Positions 1 through 6,695 of a DNA stretch of 41,852 nt are shown here, piece after piece (position 1 is the stretch's first letter; each line of letters begins with the position of its first letter). The translations under genes and the position numbers were made by a program. Origin of the DNA: a virus. The DNA lies in IMG/VR virus record IMGVR_UViG_3300002518_000018, positions 1-41,852 of that record; one strand, 5' to 3'. The notes beneath the pieces were generated by a model. The model was not told the DNA's origin. It did no database searches and saw only the letters and a list, made by a program, of their open reading frames with translations.

Positions 1-25
1 CACCGACACACCGGGCTCCCATCAA

Positions 26-89
26 GAGAGGCAACTAGACCCCCACAGAGAGGCAACTAGACCCCCACAGAGACCCACAGAGACCCACA
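26..89. repeat. Tandem repeats: 22 bp x2 then 10 bp x2
   Basis: Two perfect 22-bp copies lie at 26-47 and 48-69 (each begins GAGAGGCAAC). They are followed by two perfect 10-bp copies of GAGACCCACA at 70-79 and 80-89. No gene overlaps them. The function is unknown; slippage-generated repeats or protein-binding repeats are both possible. Confidence 0.85.
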
Positions 90-260
90 CTCACTAGAAG
101 CCCCACAGGCCACTCACAGACCCCCACACAGCCCAAAACCAAACCCCCGTGCGTCTCCGCGTCAGGCAGCGGTTCCATTCCGCCTTGGGCCGCATGGGAA
201 CCCAGACCCCCTAAAATGCACCCCCTCCCCCCAAAGAAGGGGGCCACCCGAAACCACCCG

Positions 261-315
261 CCCTTGGACCACCCTTGGACCACCCTTGGACCACCCTTGG
301 ACCACCCTTGGACCG
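261..315. repeat. Five tandem 11-bp units (iteron-like)
   Basis: The unit CCCTTGGACCA is repeated head to tail at 261-271, 272-282, 283-293, 294-304 and 305-315, with only the last base of the fifth copy changed. An 11-bp spacing is one helical turn, so bound proteins would line up on one face of the DNA, as with iterons. The array sits where the plus strand changes from C-rich to G-rich. An origin or partition role is inference only. Confidence 0.85.
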
Positions 316-470
316 CAATAGGGCTGGCCTTTGAGCGAAGGGGGGCTTCATCAGAGCCGAGCGACCGGTATCGGCTTGGTGGCTTGGTGGCTTGGTGGTA
401 GGTGAGGGGGTGGCCTGCAATAGGCTTGGCCTTTGGAGAGAGGGGGTGCTTATACAGTGCGGACGACCGG
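315..470. repeat. 54-bp imperfect direct repeat around 8-bp triplet
   Basis: Segments 315-368 and 417-470 are equal in length (54 bp) and align without gaps. Both begin GCAATAGG, share GGCCTTTG, continue with a G-run and GCTT, and end GACCGG. Between them lie three perfect 8-bp copies of GGCTTGGT at 373-380, 381-388 and 389-396. No coding sequence explains the conservation. Confidence 0.75.
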
Positions 471-497
471 GGGTGGTTGTTGGTGATTGGTTGGTTG

Positions 498-1220
498 TTA
501 GTATCCGGAGACGATCCATTGTGGTGTGGGTTTGACGTGAAGTAGTGCGCCTTGTTGTACGGACCAATTGAGTCCATCGTAGTTGGCTCGGAAGACTTGG
601 TATGGTGTGGGGTGTGCGTGGAAGTTGCGTGGAATCCAGATGCACCATAAGCGTGGTATGGTTTCGGTGGGTTGTTGGGAAGGTCCGATGGCCCGGAGTC
701 GTCGGAGTGTGTCTTGGGCGCCGAGTCGTACGCCTTGGTGGATGGATGCGGCGACTTGTCGTCCGGTGCGTTGTTCTTGTTGTGCCATGTGTTCCAGGGA
801 TCGTATTTCGCGGTGTGTTTCGGACATGGAGTCGGGGGGAGTCCATGGTTCTTGTGTGGGTCGTGTGTGTGGGTCGGCTTCATTATTCAGGTGTGCGGCG
901 AACTGTGCGGGTGGGAGTCGGCGAGTGAGTGTGGAGTCACGCCAGGGTATGATGATTTGCTGTGCGAGAGGGAGCAGTTCGAACAAGACGGCGGCACGGG
1001 TGGCGATGAGTACGGGGCATATGGCGTGTGGAGGGCACATGCATTGGTGTGGGTTGCCGGATGGTGTCATGCATTGGAAGGTGGGGAGTTGGGTTTGTGA
1101 GTCGCGTCGGTGGAGCAGGTGTTCGGGTGCGATTTGCTTGGGTGCGATGATGATGGTATGGCCTTGTATGTTTATCATGGACACGAGGGGAATGGAGTGG
1201 TGGTGGTGGGTGATTGACAT
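498..1220 (-). CDS. Hypothetical protein with Cys/His cluster
   Basis: This is an unrecognised protein of 240 residues. The ATG at 1220 follows a clear GGAGG with 7-nt spacing, which decides the start. Codons end overwhelmingly in C or A with a consistent pattern, so I take this frame as coding rather than the G/T-rich, Cys/Trp-rich frame on the opposite strand. A cluster of Cys50, His58, Cys60, Cys62, His65 and Cys68 could bind a metal. The second half is rich in Arg, Gln and Glu and looks helical. It begins with four consecutive histidines shortly after the start. It is transcribed away from the phosphatase-like gene at 1413, leaving a 192-bp divergent region. It lacks the C-terminal S-D/E-W motif shared by the neighbouring plus-strand proteins. 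No function can be given. Confidence 0.7.
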   Translation of the reverse strand: MSITHHHHSIPLVSMINIQGHTIIIAPKQIAPEHLLHRRDSQTQLPTFQCMTPSGNPHQCMCPPHAICPVLIATRAAVLFELLPLAQQIIIPWRDSTLTRRLPPAQFAAHLNNEADPHTRPTQEPWTPPDSMSETHREIRSLEHMAQQEQRTGRQVAASIHQGVRLGAQDTLRRLRAIGPSQQPTETIPRLWCIWIPRNFHAHPTPYQVFRANYDGLNWSVQQGALLHVKPTPQWIVSGY

Positions 1221-1412
1221 AATGAAGCCTCCGATCGTGTGCGTGTGTCGTGATATGCGGTTTAGTGGGTTATATGTATGCAGCAGGTTGGGGTGCAGAG
1301 CACGTCAGATTGGTTGCCGCTGAGGGTGGCGATTGAGAGAAGACACTAGAAGATAACACAGATGGCACATGAGGTGCTGTGTGTGGTTTGAGAGCCAGGA
1401 CAGGAGTGGAAG
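1221..1412. promoter_or_regulatory. Divergent intergenic region
   Basis: This 192-bp space separates divergent genes, so it must hold or adjoin both promoters. I could not pick a convincing -35/-10 pair on either strand. A GTTTAGT half-site resembling half of the dispersed 15-bp palindrome is present near 1261, but the second half is absent. Confidence refers to its regulatory nature, not to specific boxes. Confidence 0.35.
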
Positions 1413-2354
1413 ATGAAAGAGAGATTGGACGCAAAGACGAAGCAAGCAATGATGGAGATGCACTTGTCGGTGTCGCGACGCAAACATCTCCCGACATGGG
1501 GTGAACTCGTGATGGTGCGAGACATGGAGTTGGAGTTGCAGTTGTCGTCGGTGGTGGCTCCGGTGTCGCATGGGCCTCGGAGGTTCGAGGTTGCGAGGGT
1601 GGGGTCAGCGGGGGCGTCGTTATTGGGGAAGGAGAGCGTTCCGATCATCTGTGGTCCGTATCCGGGATACGAGAGCAGAGCTTCGTGGGATCGAGGGAGA
1701 AAACTAGCGGTGTCGTCGCCGCGAGCGATGGAGGCGTTGCGGTCCTTGAAAGAGTCTGGGGTGGATACGCTCTTTCGCTTGCAAGAGGATGGAGAGAAGA
1801 CGTGGGAGAATCACGGGTTTTTGTCGTATGCCGCAGCATGGCAAATGTTGCACGGGAGCAAGGCGGGTGACATTCGCGTGGGTGGTTCGAACGTGCATGC
1901 GCCGATCAAAGACATGAGCGTTCCGGACGTCAGGACGATGAATATGCTCTTGGATGTGATGGACGCGACGTTGGCGTTGGGGATGGGTATCTATGTGCAC
2001 TGTTGGGGAGGGCACGGTCGAACAGGAACGGTGATGTGTTGTTGGTTGCAACGACACGCGGGTCCGTGGTTGTGGGAGTGGATGGCCGGGTGGTGTGGTG
2101 TGGAGGCGAACGACATTCAGGACATGGGTCAAGAATCGATCGTGCATGGTGTGTTGGGGTATTGGGAGTGGTGTCGGTCGGTGGATGAGTACATGGCGAA
2201 CGCGGAGTCGCCGCAGACCAAACGCCAGATGGACATGGTGAGGTCTTGGATGAGCCATGATCGGTCGGTGGTTCGCGACGCGGATGCAGCGGTTGGGTTG
2301 GATGCGTTGAAAGAGTCGTATGAGTTGTGTGTCCCTGGTAAGGCAGTGTCGTGA
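1413..2354 (+). CDS. Dual-specificity / tyrosine phosphatase-like protein
   Basis: The 313-residue protein contains the cysteine phosphatase signature H-C-x5-R-T-G: His196, Cys197, Arg203, Thr204, Gly205, read from VHCWGGHGRTG. Cys197 would be the nucleophile and Arg203 the phosphate-binding residue. About 30 residues upstream, the segment HAPIKDMSVPD fits the loop that supplies the general-acid Asp in dual-specificity phosphatases. The roughly 90-residue N-terminal part matches nothing I know. Such enzymes remove phosphate from Tyr/Ser/Thr or from nucleotides, RNA 5' ends or inositides, and the substrate here is unknown. AGGAG lies upstream of the chosen ATG. The stop overlaps the next start (GTGA), so the next gene is translationally coupled. 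Leucine codon TTG is unusually frequent, in line with the G/T-rich plus strand in this region. Confidence 0.8.
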   Translation: MKERLDAKTKQAMMEMHLSVSRRKHLPTWGELVMVRDMELELQLSSVVAPVSHGPRRFEVARVGSAGASLLGKESVPIICGPYPGYESRASWDRGRKLAVSSPRAMEALRSLKESGVDTLFRLQEDGEKTWENHGFLSYAAAWQMLHGSKAGDIRVGGSNVHAPIKDMSVPDVRTMNMLLDVMDATLALGMGIYVHCWGGHGRTGTVMCCWLQRHAGPWLWEWMAGWCGVEANDIQDMGQESIVHGVLGYWEWCRSVDEYMANAESPQTKRQMDMVRSWMSHDRSVVRDADAAVGLDALKESYELCVPGKAVS

Positions 2355-2713
2355 GTAAGTTATCGCGATTGGTGAGGCGGTTGGATTGGATCGTCCGGAG
2401 GGCTGAGTTGGAGAATACTCCGCTTCAAAGTTGGACGATCTTCGGGAATCCGGGCGGTGCGATCAAGGGAGAAGCTTTTCACAGGTACACGCTCCGAATG
2501 GAGCGTGTGAGAACCCGGACATCGGGAATCGCATTAAAGATCGTGGAGCCGAATCCAAAGACAATAGAGAGGTGCGAGCTTGACGTGGGTCGGGCTATGC
2601 TTCTGCGTGTTTTGTTGGAGCCGACTCGCATGGTGCTGCGTGTGTTGGGCAAGTATCCCGGCCTGTCATTGGATGCCATGATGAGGAACCGAAAGGCTTT
2701 ATCGGATTGGTGA
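2351..2713 (+). CDS. Hypothetical protein, C-terminal SDW tag
   Basis: This 120-residue protein is not recognised. It begins at GTG, overlapping the stop of the phosphatase-like gene by 4 bp (GTGA), which implies translational coupling. It is basic (many Arg) and looks largely alpha/beta with a helical end. It finishes RNRKALSDW followed directly by the stop, one of seven proteins in this window carrying the R-(R/K/N)-x(n)-S-(D/E)-W motif near the C-terminus. It closes the first plus-strand transcription unit; the next gene starts behind a new promoter at 2741-2785. Confidence 0.75.
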   Translation: MSKLSRLVRRLDWIVRRAELENTPLQSWTIFGNPGGAIKGEAFHRYTLRMERVRTRTSGIALKIVEPNPKTIERCELDVGRAMLLRVLLEPTRMVLRVLGKYPGLSLDAMMRNRKALSDW

Positions 2714-2740
2714 TGCTGCGATCCGACAACAGCACATGAA

Positions 2741-2755
2741 GTTCAGTGACTGAAC
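2741..2755. promoter_or_regulatory. 15-bp palindromic operator, copy 1
   Basis: GTTCAGTGACTGAAC is a perfect odd palindrome, extended to 19 bp at 2739-2757. It lies just upstream of the TATAAT at 2775 and covers the expected -35 position, so a bound protein would block or replace -35 contacts. It is followed by a run of six T, so weak terminator activity cannot be excluded. Confidence 0.75.
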
Positions 2756-2796
2756 TTTTTTGGTACCTGCCCGATATAATATAATCTGCCCGATAC
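2751..2796 (+). promoter_or_regulatory. Promoter with doubled TATAAT and flanking direct repeat
   Basis: TATAAT occurs at 2775-2780 and again, overlapping by one base, at 2780-2785. A weak -35 (TGAACT, 2751-2756) lies 18 bp upstream, inside the palindrome. Direct repeats of CTGCCCGATA at 2768-2777 and 2787-2796 flank the -10 and look like a second operator. It would drive the gene at 2826 and those behind it. Confidence 0.6.
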
Positions 2797-2825
2797 GATG
2801 ACTTGAAAGAGGAGAGAATCCAGAC

Positions 2826-3149
2826 ATGAGCAAAACAATCACAGAGTTCTACTTGTCGGAGACCCGAACACAAAGCATGTCGATGCCCCCGGATTCGCAG
2901 ATTTTGTGTGTAGTTGGCTACACTAATCCGATGACGGAAACCAGCGAAGTGCACTTGTTCGCCGAGCACCTGCGTAAACACGAGAGTGAACCTGAACTGT
3001 GGGAGACACGTGTCTTTCACATGTTTTCGGCCTTTGAGGACATCCCCGAAGAGTTAATCTTGGATTATATAGACTCTATCCAACTAGGGGGCACGGTAAT
3101 GCACACAGTTCGTGTGAAGCACGTATACGAAGAGATAATCATTACTTGA
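2826..3149 (+). CDS. Hypothetical small acidic protein
   Basis: This unrecognised protein of 107 residues is acidic and without obvious motif. An AGGAG lies rather far upstream of the ATG (about 11 nt). It is the first gene after the promoter at 2751-2796 and sits 19 bp before the next gene, so the two are probably cotranscribed. The protein looks compact alpha/beta (FAEHLRKH, FSAFEDIPEELILDYIDS) and ends in a short hydrophobic strand. There is no S-D/E-W ending and no membrane segment. No function is assigned. Confidence 0.65.
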   Translation: MSKTITEFYLSETRTQSMSMPPDSQILCVVGYTNPMTETSEVHLFAEHLRKHESEPELWETRVFHMFSAFEDIPEELILDYIDSIQLGGTVMHTVRVKHVYEEIIIT

Positions 3150-3168
3150 TACACCAGGAGCCGTTGAG

Positions 3169-3858
3169 ATGGGAATCACTAGAGACAAGTCGACGTTTGA
3201 GAGTTGGATTCGCTACTATGCCGAGGACAAGGTCGAGCATAGGGCTTTGGCATCTCTGTTGGGGGATAGAGAGAGCTACCTGCTAGAAGACTATGGACCA
3301 CCGTTGCAGGGCATGCGAGAGTTCTCCGGGTTGGGTCCGGGTCGAATGAAGAATATGCTCTTGGATCGCCTGCATCTGATCAGCCAAACGGCTAGCTTGG
3401 ACAGTTACAAGCAGGGGTTTATGGGGTCGGCTGCGGGCATACCGTGTACGGTGATTGCACGGAGTCCGTGTTCCATGTGGCTGCGGGTTGTCTTCCTAGA
3501 GGGGGCGGCAGCGTGGGTGAACAACGAAGCGGTGCGTTCTTGGTCGAAGTTCGAAACCCGGTACAGCACACCGGATATGCGTCGGGTGCGTGACCTGCCG
3601 GTGAGTTTGCGGGGATACAAGACGCCACGCAAGACGACGGCTCTTGATTGGGAGACCGAGGAGGTTTGTCGATTGGGCGATGCCGTGGATGCAGGGCTCT
3701 CTCAGATACAAGCACTGTTGCCGGAGAGCTTGCCGGTGGATTGGTCTTTTGTTCGGCTGCGGATGCACCGGCAGATTCGCTTGGTGGCCAAGTTGAAGAT
3801 TGTATCCGACTCGGCAGAGCTTGGGGATTCCGATGGAGCAGGTGATGCATCGGATTGA
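3169..3858 (+). CDS. Hypothetical protein, 229 aa
   Basis: This protein is not recognised. AGGAG with 8-nt spacing precedes the ATG. The first 60 residues look helical (ESWIRYYAEDKVEHRALASLL), the middle is mixed, and the end is an acidic Ser/Asp/Gly tail (residues about 212-229) that is probably disordered. The tail overlaps the start of the next gene by 14 bp, which suggests coupled translation. The composition remains G/T-rich on the plus strand. It is part of the small operon 2826-4252. Confidence 0.65.
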   Translation: MGITRDKSTFESWIRYYAEDKVEHRALASLLGDRESYLLEDYGPPLQGMREFSGLGPGRMKNMLLDRLHLISQTASLDSYKQGFMGSAAGIPCTVIARSPCSMWLRVVFLEGAAAWVNNEAVRSWSKFETRYSTPDMRRVRDLPVSLRGYKTPRKTTALDWETEEVCRLGDAVDAGLSQIQALLPESLPVDWSFVRLRMHRQIRLVAKLKIVSDSAELGDSDGAGDASD

Positions 3859-4252
3859 GTGTGTCCTGGATAACGCATGGGTGACCAAGTTTCGGCCTCA
3901 GTGGGTGGCACCGGATGGTTCACGTGGTCCGGCACCGTTCGGCCCGGATGCTTTTGGTGCTGAAGTCTCAGAGGTGGGCATGATTGCCATGCCAGGCATT
4001 GGGGGAACGTTTTCGATCTGGTCGCCGGATGAGCGTCGGTATGTGGTCTTCGCACACTACAGCGGCCCGAGTGACCCGGTGTCGTTGGACGACAGCTTCG
4101 TGGTCGAGTTCCGGCCTGACAAGAAGACACAGAGCAAGCTGCGTCGCATGGTGCGTACCTTTTTGTTATGGGACGCGAAGAATCAGAAAAAGGAAGAGAA
4201 AGAGAGACGAGACCGAGCCGCGAGAAATCGTCAGTTTACCTATTTGTGGTGA
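3845..4252 (+). CDS. Hypothetical protein, C-terminal tag-like RNRx5W
   Basis: This 135-residue protein is not recognised. Two starts are possible. I prefer ATG 3845 because GGAG lies 6 nt upstream; ATG 3833 would add four residues. Both overlap the previous gene. The centre looks like a beta-rich domain (GTFSIWSPDERRYVVFAHYSG, with EFRP). The C-terminus is a charged helix (KNQKKEEKERRDRAARNRQ) ending in FTYLW. Its end RNRQFTYLW has the same spacing from RNR to terminal Trp as the RNRKALSDW of the protein ending at 2713, so it may be a diverged form of the shared tag. The first of three 9-bp tandem repeats covers its stop codon. Confidence 0.6.
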   Translation: MHRIECVLDNAWVTKFRPQWVAPDGSRGPAPFGPDAFGAEVSEVGMIAMPGIGGTFSIWSPDERRYVVFAHYSGPSDPVSLDDSFVVEFRPDKKTQSKLRRMVRTFLLWDAKNQKKEEKERRDRAARNRQFTYLW

Positions 4253-4270
4253 TTGTGGTGATTGTGGTGA
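4244..4270. repeat. Three perfect 9-bp tandem repeats
   Basis: TTGTGGTGA occurs at 4244-4252, 4253-4261 and 4262-4270. The first copy includes the TGA stop of the gene ending at 4252. The repeats open an intergenic region dense in palindromes. Confidence 0.85.
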
Positions 4271-4448
4271 AGTGCTTCGCGACGCGAAAAAGTGCCACTT
4301 AAGTGCTCCGCCGATGTTCAAATAGCGAACATGTCAGTCTATATTTACTTGGTTCCAGATTGGACAAGGCATGCGGCGCCGCTCGCGACAGTCTTTAAAA
4401 ACCACAGATCTGTGGAGGCGATTACGTTGCTGCCAAACGGAGAGAAAA
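4253..4448. promoter_or_regulatory. Palindrome-dense intergenic region, candidate control region or origin
   Basis: In 196 bp this region contains, after the 9-bp repeats, TTCGCGACGCGAA (4276-4288), CACTTAAGTG (4296-4305), the operator-like ATGTTCAAATAGCGAACAT (4314-4332) and CCACAGATCTGTGG (4402-4415). An open frame beginning at ATG 4331 crosses into the next gene, but it has no ribosome binding site and unusual composition, so I do not call it. The plus strand is clearly G-rich before this point and C-rich further right, so a replication-related role is possible. Confidence 0.5.
4314..4332. promoter_or_regulatory. Diverged copy of the palindromic operator
   Basis: ATGTTCAAATAGCGAACAT keeps the outer arms ATGTTC/GAACAT and the GTTC-N7-GAAC spacing of the perfect copy at 6065-6083, but the inner AGTNACT is lost. 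It lies upstream of the gene at 4449. It may be a weaker site for the same regulator, or a coincidence. Confidence 0.4.
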
Positions 4449-6011
4449 ATGACGAAGAAAAGAAAGATGCAGACAAAGGGCGATCGGAGACGAGAGAGAG
4501 AGGCGACTCGATCTAAGAGCCCGGCTCGCACCAAGAAGGGCAATATCCCCAAGGGAGACCCCACGAAAGTGTGGTTTGTTCGCTTTGGCGGATCGGACTT
4601 GGGACCATACGACGTGGAGGAGGTTCGAGAGGGCTTGGAGCAAGCTTTGTTTCTGGAAGACTCTGTGGCCATACACCGGCACAGTTTCAAGCGTCAGTCG
4701 GTCGAGAAGCTGCTTCGAGAGGCGGACGAGTTGGCCGAGAAGATCGCCCTTGGCGAGATCACAGAAGAGGAATCTATCGCCGAAGAGATCGACAGCGAAT
4801 ACGACGGCTTGGAAGATCTGCCTGAGTTCGATGACAATGGCGACCGAGAGTGGCCTCGTGCTTCGTCGTCGGGGTCGCGTTCTTCGAGTAGCGATGGTGG
4901 CGTCAATGGTGGTCGCACGATCCCGGAGGACGAAAGGTGGCACCGATCGGGTGGTCGCACCGGAGCCAACTCGCACAGTTCCCCCGGCGGAAGCCGCAGT
5001 CGATCGTCATTCGGAGGAGGTCGTCAGGGCGGGTACAGTACTCGACGGTCGGACATGTCTACTGATCCGGTGGACCCGTGGAGTTCCATGACGCCTCCGG
5101 GTGTCAATCAAGGACGCTCCGGTGGAAAGAAGTCTGGACCACCTCGACAGACCTCCCTGTTTGGATTCCCTGCGTCCCAACCTGCCAGAGGGAGACAGCC
5201 CTCTACGCCGCGAGCAGCCGACGCCACCCAGAGTCCTTTCCGGCAAACACAAGCCGCTGCCTCGATGTACGACAGAGTTCAGAACGGCGAGATCTCGTGG
5301 TCGGAGTACATCGAAGCTCGACGGTATGAGGAAGAGGGCCTCGCGGAGCACTTGGAAGAGTTCCCCTTGTCTTTGCGAGAGAGAGACCTCCGGCTCTCCG
5401 AAGAGAGCGGACTCAATGACGCCCTCCAAGACATCGACGAATCCGCTCGGTTGGTCATGGGCGTCATTCACCGCATCTCATTGAATCGCAGGCGTCGCCT
5501 CACCGAAGAGTTGGATAAAGAGCGAAAAGCCTATCTCCGCGAATATCACGATGAGAGAGATTGGAACGAGTACTTCTCCCCGGAGTGGGATGGGTTATAC
5601 GGAATCTGCTCGGTGCCGGGTCCGATCGGAGAACGCATCGAGACCGGACCTGTTCGCTTTGGCGACGATTGGCCGGGGGTGTTTTTCCGAGGCGACGACG
5701 CGATGGCTTTGGGTGTCGATGTGTCCACGGTGTGTACTGCCCTTGAGAACCTGCCTGCCGAGCACAACACTGCCGAAGTCCAATTGGCAGTCCGGTCGCT
5801 AATGGGGATGGTGTCTATCGTGGAAGACCACGTGGCCATTCCGGCGACCGAAAAGGTCTCTCGTGTGCCCGGAACACCTCCTGTAGCCGATCCCGTGACG
5901 GACACGGTCGATCTTGCAGTGGACACTGACAGCACCTCCACCACGATCTCCGCAGAAGACGCCCATGTCGGGGGAAAGCCCCACAAGACCGGGAGTTCGG
6001 GGAAGGTCTAA
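4449..6011 (+). CDS. Large protein with GYF-like domain and disordered S/G/R-rich centre
   Basis: This is a 520-residue protein. The ATG at 4449 follows CGGAGAG; an earlier in-frame start at 4371 has no ribosome binding site. Residues 1-35 are very basic. Residues about 40-90 (VWFVRFGGSDLGPYDVEEV and on) match the pattern of the GYF_2/DUF4339 type: an aromatic strand, G-G, G-P-Y, then a helix. This is a recognition by pattern, not by search. Residues about 90-135 are acidic. Residues about 140-270 are Ser/Gly/Arg/Pro-rich and almost certainly disordered. A helical, charged segment follows (about 275-375), then a mixed domain and a Thr/Asp-rich tail. GYF-type domains bind proline-rich peptides, so it may be a scaffold or adaptor. 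It lacks the S-D/E-W ending. Confidence 0.75.
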   Translation: MTKKRKMQTKGDRRREREATRSKSPARTKKGNIPKGDPTKVWFVRFGGSDLGPYDVEEVREGLEQALFLEDSVAIHRHSFKRQSVEKLLREADELAEKIALGEITEEESIAEEIDSEYDGLEDLPEFDDNGDREWPRASSSGSRSSSSDGGVNGGRTIPEDERWHRSGGRTGANSHSSPGGSRSRSSFGGGRQGGYSTRRSDMSTDPVDPWSSMTPPGVNQGRSGGKKSGPPRQTSLFGFPASQPARGRQPSTPRAADATQSPFRQTQAAASMYDRVQNGEISWSEYIEARRYEEEGLAEHLEEFPLSLRERDLRLSEESGLNDALQDIDESARLVMGVIHRISLNRRRRLTEELDKERKAYLREYHDERDWNEYFSPEWDGLYGICSVPGPIGERIETGPVRFGDDWPGVFFRGDDAMALGVDVSTVCTALENLPAEHNTAEVQLAVRSLMGMVSIVEDHVAIPATEKVSRVPGTPPVADPVTDTVDLAVDTDSTSTTISAEDAHVGGKPHKTGSSGKV

Positions 6012-6066
6012 TCCAGATATTTATCCGCATCGCCCTTGGCATATTCAAGTAAGACACGAAATCGAT

Positions 6067-6081
6067 GTTCAGTCACTGAAC
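6067..6081. promoter_or_regulatory. 15-bp palindromic operator, copy 2
   Basis: GTTCAGTCACTGAAC is a perfect palindrome, 19 bp at 6065-6083. It ends 20 bp before the ATG at 6102, immediately upstream of the AGGAGA ribosome binding site. Confidence 0.75.
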
Positions 6082-6101
6082 ATTTCCAGGAGAAACGACA
6101 A

Positions 6102-6485
6102 ATGAACTTATATCGACTGCGATCGCCTCTCCTCGACACAGAGGAGGCTCGAAACCACAACATCGAAGAGTTCCATGTAAGCAAAGGAAGTGCCACTCGT
6201 GCGGCTCGTACACTGTTGGTCGTGCACACCCCGGACGACCCCAAAAAATCCGAAAAAGATGCCGAAGAGGGTTGGGCCATGTTCTGCTATGTGGAGCTTG
6301 TCTTGCTCCTTGGCTCCGGATCGCGGATAAAACAAGTCGTCGATCTTTTGAACGATGGCATCGACTTAGACCGATACACAGAGACTCTGCTCAAGTACTC
6401 CCGGAACCCTCGACAGAAACGCCTCAACCGAGACTTATGCAACGAAATCGGTCATGCGGAAAGGAAGATCCGCGAAAGAATTTGA
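6102..6485 (+). CDS. Hypothetical protein, 127 aa
   Basis: This protein is not recognised. I use ATG 6102, just after AGGAGA; an in-frame ATG at 6036 would place the operator palindrome inside the coding region. The protein is mostly helical, with a hydrophobic stretch (MFCYVELVLLLGSG, about residues 60-75) followed by a charged helical half rich in Arg. The stretch is short and followed by charged residues, so it is more likely a buried helix than a membrane span. It has its own operator copy in the leader and so is probably regulated separately from the gene before it. Confidence 0.65.
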   Translation: MNLYRLRSPLLDTEEARNHNIEEFHVSKGSATRAARTLLVVHTPDDPKKSEKDAEEGWAMFCYVELVLLLGSGSRIKQVVDLLNDGIDLDRYTETLLKYSRNPRQKRLNRDLCNEIGHAERKIRERI

Positions 6486-6524
6486 ACAGAAGCCTCACGG
6501 CCTGCGACCGAAGAGCTTCTGTTC
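6484..6524 (+). other. 10-bp perfect inverted repeat
   Basis: GAACAGAAGC (6484-6493) and GCTTCTGTTC (6515-6524) are exact reverse complements separated by 21 nt. The hairpin overlaps the stop of the gene ending at 6485. There is no U-tract, so it is not a standard intrinsic terminator; mRNA stabilisation or a protein site are possible. Confidence 0.55.
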
Positions 6525-6607
6525 ACTCCACCTCCTCCGCGAGCAACCCGACCAAAGAAACTTTCTCCTGCCGAGATAGAGAGAGATCGCCGACGAAGGA
6601 GCGTGTG

Positions 6608-6673
6608 GTGAGAGACACAGACAAGAACACAGACAAGAAGTTCACGGGCAGCACAAAACCGGACTCAAAGTAA
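6608..6673 (+). CDS. Possible 21-residue micro-ORF
   Basis: GTG 6608 follows AAGGAG with 6-nt spacing and opens a 21-codon frame, very rich in Asp, Lys and Thr, ending 22 bp before the next gene. It is the only candidate in the 210-bp gap 6486-6695. Support is limited to the ribosome binding site and position. Confidence 0.2.
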   Translation: MRDTDKNTDKKFTGSTKPDSK

Positions 6674-6695
6674 GACTGTCAAAACAGGATGGATC

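Larger units (their letters stand above)
1..497. other. Gene-free left end with repeats
   Basis: I see no convincing gene in this stretch. Open frames cross it on both strands, but they lack a ribosome binding site and are low-complexity. The bases run from C/A-rich (about 1-240) to G/T-rich (from about 315). It holds four sets of repeats, listed separately: a 22-bp and a 10-bp tandem pair, five 11-bp units, three 8-bp units, and a 54-bp imperfect direct repeat. It lies downstream of the minus-strand gene ending at 498. It could be a genome end, a replication or partition region, or simply intergenic space. Confidence 0.6.

Noticed and set aside
261-315. CRISPR array
   Set aside because: Units are 11 bp in direct contact with no spacers.
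35-883. Long open frames on the minus strand across 1-883 and the plus-strand frame 583-1323
   Set aside because: They lack ribosome binding sites, are low-complexity or rich in Cys/Trp, and overlap the better-supported minus-strand gene 498-1220, whose codon pattern and GGAGG are convincing.
2741-2755. LexA (SOS) boxes
   Set aside because: The arms GTTC-N7-GAAC are inverted relative to the direct GTTC-N7-GTTC or the GAAC-N4-GTTC types I know. A host or phage repressor of another family fits better.
2739-2762. Palindrome copies as intrinsic terminators
   Set aside because: Only the copy at 2741 has a T-run. Others lie directly before ribosome binding sites, where termination would silence their own gene, and several cannot form a stem in RNA.
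4331-4516. Possible small gene starting at ATG 4331
   Set aside because: No ribosome binding site, its start lies in the diverged operator, and most of it overlaps the 4449 gene in another frame.
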